Source: Siphonodentalium dalli (Eukaryota; Mollusca; Scaphopoda; Gadilida; Siphonodentaliidae). Taken from it: DNA of 64,000 bases. This document shows positions 57,846 through 64,000 of the stretch, in pieces; position 1 is the stretch's first letter; the number at the start of each line of letters is the position of its first letter. Below the pieces are notes generated by a model. The model was given only the letters and a program-made list of their open reading frames with translations. It searched no databases and was not told the DNA's origin. Made by a program: the position numbers and the translations under genes. The stretch is taken from assembly GCA_032622095.1 (NCBI GenBank), contig CP136067.1, positions 62,072,893-62,136,892 of the forward strand, written 5' to 3'.

Positions 57846-59781
57846 TCGTTTTTATACAGACAGCATTGCAGTCAGTTGGGACACTCATGTTCACATTGAT
57901 CGAAGCAGCTCATGCAGCAGACAAGAGAACTTGTAAAAATTACTTCAACAAATAACATCAGACTCGACCTTCTATCAGTTTGAAATCGGAACTTCAGGCA
58001 CAGCCTATATGCTATTAAACAGTTATGCACGACAATAATGACATGAATCATGAAGCTGAAAGCATATATATGTGCCCTGATACTTAATTTTTTGCAACGA
58101 TTACAATCGTGAGAACGCGACCGTTTAGATGGCGATGATTGAGCTCAATCGGAACAGCATTAGTTTTGTTGATTCAAGTGAATATCGTCGGGTAAACAAC
58201 ATATAGTCCTTATTGACAATTCGTAGCATTGTGAATTTTTCAACTGTTTAAATTTATTAACGTAGTCGGCTGGGGTGAATCTCACAACCACATGTCGCCA
58301 CACTGATGCTCTCGCGTATAAAGACACTCTACATAATGAGAAAGTGCATGGCAACGTTATTTTGAAATAGTTACACGGCTATGTTATAATGTAATAGTAT
58401 ATGGGGTGACAAAAGTGATTATGGTCTGTGGTAAATCGGATCACCCATTAAGTTTTCAAGAGTTGTGGATTTTATTTGGTTCGTGGAGCTGTGCTGTATA
58501 ACACGTTACCAAACATACAGGGGTGTGCCGACATGGGGCCCCTGTCAACTTGGAAATTTCATACCTGACACAATATTAATTGGAATAATCACACCAACAA
58601 TAGGTTGAAATTTTTTCTGGTAGTCTGATTTTCCAATCAGTAATGCATGTGGAATTGTTTTAGACCAACATTTGCATTTCTTCCTAATTTTAATTTTGGT
58701 TTGAAATTTCCGGTCCAAATTAAAGCTAATAAAAACCAAAACAAGGCATGTGATGTACCAGGTGGGAAATACAAAGCCGAGGGGAGGGAGTACAAATTGA
58801 ATTATGCGATTTTCGGAGTTTGGCCTGGTTCAAGGGGTGCAGTTGGCAATCACACATGGACGTCCCCCGTCAACGGAAGCCCCAATTCTATAGCTACGTC
58901 CCTAACACCTATCCATATAATACTTTAGCGATTCTGTCAACACATCTAAGATGGAATTACGAAGTCAGTTGTTGAAACTTACGATAATGTTGATGGATCT
59001 TAACTCGAGTGCGTGAATGTGTATATCAGCGTATATATCTTAGATATTATTTAACGGATACCAATGACCACCAATCAAGGTGAACACAATCGTTTCACAC
59101 ACTGGCGACTAAATAGCAGAGCACTGCCTCGCTCGGATATATTCCTGTGTTATGTATATCATTGGTCAAGTAAGTCACATGGACATACCTGGCATTTTCT
59201 TGCCCATCATTTGAACGTGCCACTATTGTCCACTGAATCACTGCAGAATGTTTATCATAATTCGCCCTGAATAAAGTAGTTACTATTTATATTCGTGTGC
59301 GTGCGTTGTTCAAACGCTGTATTCTCTGGCATGGTATACAGTCGGTGTGGAAATTTGCGGTTGGAATTGAATTTCGACAATCATAGGTGCATGCTACATT
59401 CTTCCAGTAGAGATAGTGTTTGGAAATTAACATATCGGTTTTATTCACTGAAATAAGTCCACAATATGTCTTTAAATGTTATTTCAATGCAGTTGACATA
59501 ACTATACGGATTGCAAATGACGTAAGTACGTTGTCATTTCCTTCACACGTTTTGTCCATGCAAGGGTATATTAACCTAATTTTAATACAATATTCGGCAA
59601 TATTACTCTGTATAAAATGCTCTTCAACTTTAAAATTGTTGTCGCCCTGTACGTCGATGTATATTCCACCACATGCATGCACTGTTGACTATGTTCTGTA
59701 TTTTTTAACCATTATGTAGTTCATAATCCTAGTTTTTCACAACGCCATGGCTTTACAATTGTCAACATGAAATCTAAAGCA
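57846..59781. other. No supported gene; contains dispersed repeat copy 2 at 58,560-58,690
   Basis: 58,560-58,690 pairs with 1,380-1,525. ORFs of 60-99 codons (58,647-58,928; 59,064-59,270; 59,420-59,719) show no recognisable domain. No RNA gene seen. Confidence 0.45.
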
Positions 59782-61206
59782 GTGTGACTAAACACCGCCC
59801 GGACCAGCCCCGATCAGCCCGGGCCACCCCTGCGGGGCATAGGGGTGGTTTTAGTGGCAATATATGTGCGGGGGTGTCATGGAAAACCACAAACGCACGG
59901 ACAGGGGTCTCTGTCACACAGAAGTGTCGCTATTAACCCTCAAAATTCCGCCATCGGCGAATGTGTTCGCCGCGAATGAAGCTAACAGCCCGGACAGCCC
60001 CGGTGGTGTCTAGGGGTGATTTGAGTGGACATAACCGTGCGGGGGGTGTCATAGAAAGCCATGATGCACGCACGGTGGTCACGGCCGAACAGGAGTGGCG
60101 ATATTAACCAAAAATTTGCCAGCCAGAATTATAAATTTGTTCCCGCAATAACAAGACTCGCAGCCGGACCCCCGTATCGCGCTCATACCGCTAATAACTC
60201 CATACATATATGTAGCGGAACTACCGTCGACTACATTCACGAAGAAACAAGGGCGAATCACCCACCAAAGCCTGGTAATTAACCCCCAAAATGCCGTCGT
60301 CGCCGGATATGTTTTACGTCTAACGAAGCTAACAGCCCGGACCAGTTGTATCTAGTGGTGATGTTAGTGGCCATATATGTGCGTGGGAGTCACGGAAAGC
60401 CACATACGCACGGACGGTGGTCGCGGCCAAACAGAAGTGCCGATATTAACCACTAAACTTGCCAGAGTCAGCCAGAATTACAAAGTTGTTCCCGCAACAA
60501 CAAGATTCGCAGCCCGGACCCCCGTAATGCCCTCGTACATCTAATAACTCCTTACATATATGTTGCGTAACTACCGTCGACTACACTCACGAAGAATCAA
60601 GGGCGAATCACCCACCAAAGCCTGGCAATTAACCTCCAGAATGCCGCCGAATATGTTTACGAATAACGAAGCGTCTAGTGATGATTTTAGTGATGATGTT
60701 GCGTCTAGTGATGATTTTAGTGGAAATAGCAGTGACTGTGTGTCATAGAAACCCACATTCGCACGGACGGTGGTCACGGTCAAACATAAGTGCCGATATA
60801 ACCCCTAAACTTACCAGATTCAGTCAGAATTACAATATTGCGCCCGCAATAACAAGACTCGCAGCCCGGACCCTGTAATGCCCTCGTTATGTGTTAATAT
60901 CGCCACTTCTGTTCGGCCGTGACCACAGTGCGTGTATCGCGATGGCTTTCTATGACACCCCCGCACGGTTATGTCCACTCAAATCGCATCTAGAAACCAC
61001 CGGGGCTGTCCGGACTGTTAGCTTCATTCGCGGCGAACATATTCACCGATGGTGGTATTTTGAGGGTTAATATCGACACTTCTGTGTGACAACGACCCCT
61101 GTCCGTGCGTGGGTGGGTTTCCATGACACCCCCGCACATATATTGCCACTAAAATCACCCCTATGCCCCGCAGGGGTGGTCCAAGGCGGTGTTTAGTCAC
61201 ACCCCT
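59782..61206. mobile_element. GC-rich foldback element with ~330-bp arms and tandem core
   Basis: The left terminus is GTGTGACTAAACACCGCC and the right terminus is its exact complement GGCGGTGTTTAGTCACAC (ending 61,206). Arms 59,782-60,115 and 60,884-61,206 remain recognisably complementary throughout (GGGGCATAGGGGTG, TGTGCGGGGGTGTCATGGAA, CGAATGAAGCTAACAG, GGTCACGGCCGAACAG). The centre consists of about 2.5 copies of a ~345-bp unit containing ACTACCGTCGACTACA and GGCGAATCACCCACCAAAGC. There is no credible ORF. Composition is clearly richer in G+C than the surroundings, consistent with a recent arrival. It abuts the LINE remnant at 61,207. Confidence 0.88.
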
Positions 61207-62480
61207 TTTCTTAGACCATTCCATCACATGTTGTCAACGCCCCATCACCTTATCTCAGTTAGTGAAGTGGAGTTCGCAGCAGATCTAGTTAGTCCGGAAA
61301 CAAACTCGTGGTCCATCACATTGTCTATAGTATGGTATCTGAAGCATGATCAATTCAAGCATGATAATCCATGTTGGTGAACGGGCAGAACGTTGGCCTT
61401 GACAATTATATTGAGGGATTTTCTTGGTAATGTAAATTTTAGTCGGCGGATTTGGGAAATTACCGCGCACGCATTCTTATTATTATGCTTAATTGTATAA
61501 GATCCCAAACAAAGGTCGGATTGAAGAATCACAACAAGATGACGCTGGAATTCGACTATATTGAGTTTATCAGAGCCAAATGTAAGGTATGCAGTGCGGT
61601 TAGCTGTTGATTGCTGACCCTGAACTATAATTTCTGTTGTTTTAGAGATATTAAGAGAAACCAGCCACATGTTGGTCCAATTGTAAAGTGTTTCTAGATC
61701 GTCGTCCATGTGGGACACAATGATGTGCAAAGTTGGTAGTGGCTAAAAATGCAGGTGTCATCTGCAAATATGCGTACGTTCGATTTTTTGTTGTCACCTA
61801 TGTTGTTGATGAATATATAGAATAAAAAGGACATAACTACCCTTGAGTGACTACATCTGTTGGACGCAGTGGAATGGATAGTTATGATCAAACAAGTACA
61901 CGTTTCGATATGTTGCGGATATAATCTATCAACCAGGTAGGGATATTTTCCACCTGCACCATAGCTCTATAATTTATGAGTTAGGCCTTTGTGCCAAACA
62001 CGTTCAACAGATTTTGAAATGTCACAAAATATTCCAACAGATAGATTTGATTCACTTCTGTTTCTACTAAGGTGATGTATATAAGAAATCCGGATTGATG
62101 TTTATATAAAAGGTTATTATTTAAAAAGTGATCATATGCTTTTTGGAAGACTCCTTTTTCTAGATCTTTGCTCGTGCACGAAAGGTGTGATATCGGTCGG
62201 TAATTACCGGGATCAGATTGTGTTGCCCTTTTATGGATCTGGATCACTGTGGTCGTCCCATAGAGGAGGGAATATACCTGTATTCAATGACTGTTTAAAG
62301 AGAATGTAAAGGGCTAGTGAGAGATATTGGCAGTATCCTTTTAATGTTTTAGTACTTTTCTCATCGGGATCAGTAGCTTTGTTAACCTTTAGTTCCCTGG
62401 GATTTTTTCGACCTCATCATCTTTCGTGAAAGCAATAGAATCAAATATTATGCTCGTTCGTTTTTGGGAAGTCTGGGAAT
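61207..62480 (-). pseudogene. CR1/L2-like LINE reverse transcriptase remnant
   Basis: On the minus strand, starting near 62,480, one reads KATDPDEKSTKTLKGYCQYL and TGIFPPLW, then SDPGNYRPISHLSCTSKDLE and LLYKHQSGF (62,247-61,981). The catalytic segment VRIFADDTCIFSH follows near 61,790, preceded by LFYIFINNIGDN. Next come WTNMWLVSLNISKT, VEFQRHLVVILQSDLC and RRLKFTLPRKSL (61,730-61,350), and finally VSGLTRSAANSTSLTEIR near 61,290-61,250. The order and the FADDT-CIF motif fit the CR1/L2 group. Motif A between 61,980 and 61,890 is lost, and several frame changes are needed. Sequence stops at the foldback element, so the 3' end is missing. Confidence 0.9.
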
Positions 62481-63173
62481 GAGTCATTATATAATGATAC
62501 TGATCTTAATAAAGATTTCATTCAAAATTTACTTTCTTCCCACCATCATATGTACGCAAAAATAGTATTGGATTGGAGTGGGGTATAATTATATAGTGTT
62601 TTATTATTTGATTGGTTATTTTCAAAATGATTTAGAATCCTGCATGTGCATCATCTATAGCTGAGATTGGATTGTTTTTTTTAAATCAGTTTTTGGCAAT
62701 GTTTTTCATTGTTGCGAATTGTTTTGTATTTGGTTTCAGTCGTTTGGTCAATTTTATTTTCCACATCTATCGCGCCGTCTGATTTCAAGTCTGATGCGAA
62801 TATTAAACTACGTGTGTAGATAATAAATACCTTTGTATATACCCTCGGTAGTATGGGAGGCCTTTTTCGCATTTATTCCTTATTTCTGAGTCCGCTCACC
62901 GCAAATATTTGCGCTACAATGTGTTTGTATATTTATTTTCCCATATGCGCAAATCATTTGCGCTTCAGCATATATAGGTCATTTGTGTTGAAGCCCAAAT
63001 ACCAATAACTCAACTGACTTCCCTCAGAATAAATGAGTCCATCTCATAGTAGACCCATGGGTGGAGTCTCGGCTATATGCCTATATGTTTGAGTGATGTC
63101 ATCATTACCTGAGTCAATATGAGTTTAGTGGGACTCACTGCATATTAATTTATGAATTAAGCCTCAACATAAA
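62481..63173. other. Weak 5' LINE tail, then short palindromic motifs
   Basis: Up to about 62,620 a further decayed piece of the LINE may continue. From 62,895 ATTTGCGC and GCGCAAAT words recur (62,905, 62,950), and the same palindrome resumes at 63,610 (ATTTGCGCTTCAGCGCAAAT) after the Helitron, so that element was inserted into this repeat. Confidence 0.5.
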
Positions 63174-63602
63174 TCTCATATATATTTTGAAGACCTCTGT
63201 CTGTTTGTCTGTTTTTTTGTTAGCAGTGGCCGGGAAAACTGCCGGACGGATTTCGACGAAATTTGATACCTAGGGGTTGTTTTGTCCGGGGAGTGTTTTG
63301 GACGGGTCAAATCGTGACCCCGACCTGACATTGACCTTCAAAATGTTCAATTCAAGGTCAAATCGGGTAAACGGACAAATTTCGACGAAATTTGATACCT
63401 AGGGATACTTTTGTCAGGGGAGTGTTTTGGACGGATCAAATCGTGACCCTGACCTGACCTTGACCTTCAAAATGGTCAATTCAAGGTCAATTCGGGTCCA
63501 ATTTCGCATGCGATCGTGTCCTTGCTCATATAGGCTCATATAGTCATGTTTCTGGTAAAGAAATCCCTAAATAGCCCGGACGAAGTCGGGCCCACCAGCT
63601 AG
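63174..63602 (+). mobile_element. Helitron-like non-autonomous element, ~430 bp
   Basis: The 5' end is A|TCTCATATATATTTTGAAG (TC at 63,174, preceded by A). The 3' end has a GC hairpin (GCCCG...CGGGC, 63,574-63,591) eight bases before CTAG (63,599-63,602), followed by T. TC start, CTRR end, subterminal hairpin and A|T insertion are the Helitron hallmarks. The interior contains two ~128-bp tandem units (TTTCGACGAAATTTGATACC at about 63,250 and 63,379). No Rep/helicase ORF is present. Confidence 0.8.
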
Positions 63603-63754
63603 TACGATGTATTTGCGCTTCAGCGCAAATAACCTCTATTATTTCAGAGCAGTTTCAGTGCAAATATTTTCCAGTTTTAAAAATTAATAAATGCGAATAG
63701 GCCGCGAACACGACCGGTAATGATTTTATACGCCTGGGAAAAAAACCCCGTATT

Positions 63755-64000
63755 ATGTTATTGGTCTGTCCGTCCGTCTGGGCGTCCGCCTAGCCGTCCA
63801 TCCGTCTGTCCGTTAGCAGGTTTGGTTTCCGGATGATAACTTTAGTTTGGGTTATTTTATCGGATCTAAATTTGGTATGTGAGTTTTCCAGACCAAATTA
63901 CAGGTCATAATCGAATTTGGATTCGTTTCGATTATTTTGCACTGACTTATGACTCTTTTCGACTTTTCAATATTTGAGGTTTCCGGATAATAACTTTAGT
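63755..64000 (+). repeat. Dispersed repeat with CCGTCCGTCTG leader
   Basis: A TCTGTCCGTCCGTCTGGGCG run leads into GGTTTCCGGATGATAACTTT, the reverse complement of the 17,930-18,245 family. It continues beyond the window; the last bases begin a second unit (TTTCCGGATAATAACTTTAG). Confidence 0.8.

Noticed and set aside
1-64000. tRNA, rRNA or other structured RNA genes
   Set aside because: No cloverleaf with matching A and B boxes and no rRNA core sequence recognised by eye on either strand; a covariance-model scan would be decisive.

Overview
This window is repeat-dense, AT-rich eukaryotic DNA with no intact host gene that I can recognise. The non-LTR retrotransposon, Penelope-like, Tc1-like and Helitron-like remnants, the many satellites and the short foldback elements suggest a metazoan, most likely an invertebrate. 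A mollusc or other lophotrochozoan is my guess from the general look of the repeats, not something the sequence proves. Every recognisable coding stretch is transposon-derived or a broken fragment.

Layout. 1-10 kb: dispersed repeat pairs, two foldback elements (4.2-5.0 and 6.6-7.2 kb), a 64-bp minisatellite (5.7-6.3 kb) and a degenerate 42-bp satellite that flips orientation near 9.47 kb. 10-18 kb: a decayed plus-strand LINE reverse transcriptase (10.6-11.5 kb), a 5'-truncated minus-strand LINE (13.0-14.15 kb) and a broken C2H2 zinc-finger fragment (15.0 kb). 18.6-23.0 kb: a giant palindromic element with ~1.3 kb arms, TA at both ends and a 42-bp satellite core. 25.2-26.6 kb: a ~56-copy 25-bp minisatellite. 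27.5-30.1 kb: two more foldback elements and a paralogous copy of the giant element's insertion site that lacks the insertion. 30.4-31.5 kb: a Penelope-like RT fragment next to a CTTCGGAATAG-type array. 32.9-38.2 kb: a second, half-preserved copy of the 42-bp satellite element, interrupted by an 881-bp TTAA-flanked piggyBac-like MITE, then a Cys-rich ORF, all bracketed by an inverted 165-bp repeat family. 38.6-41.9 kb: a ~140-bp satellite whose two monomer types alternate.

43.9-50.3 kb: a second giant TA-flanked long-inverted-repeat element of the same architecture, with a minisatellite in its interior and a Tc1-like transposase pseudogene near its middle. Its right end was copied by a near-perfect 713-bp tandem duplication. 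51.6-55.7 kb: a 5'-truncated LINE (endonuclease, RT, C-terminal zinc knuckle, AATAAA) between two ~500-bp direct repeats, and itself interrupted by a hairpin-rich insertion. 59.8-61.2 kb: a GC-rich foldback element with ~330-bp arms. 61.2-62.5 kb: a minus-strand CR1/L2-like LINE remnant. 63.2-63.6 kb: a short Helitron-like element.

The strongest candidate for something undescribed is the pair of giant palindromic elements (18.6-23.0 and 43.9-50.3 kb). Both have TA target duplications, arms of about a kilobase rich in ATGGC(C/G)GCC-type motifs, and tandem-repeat interiors. One encloses a Tc1-like transposase relic that could represent the enzyme class that moved them.
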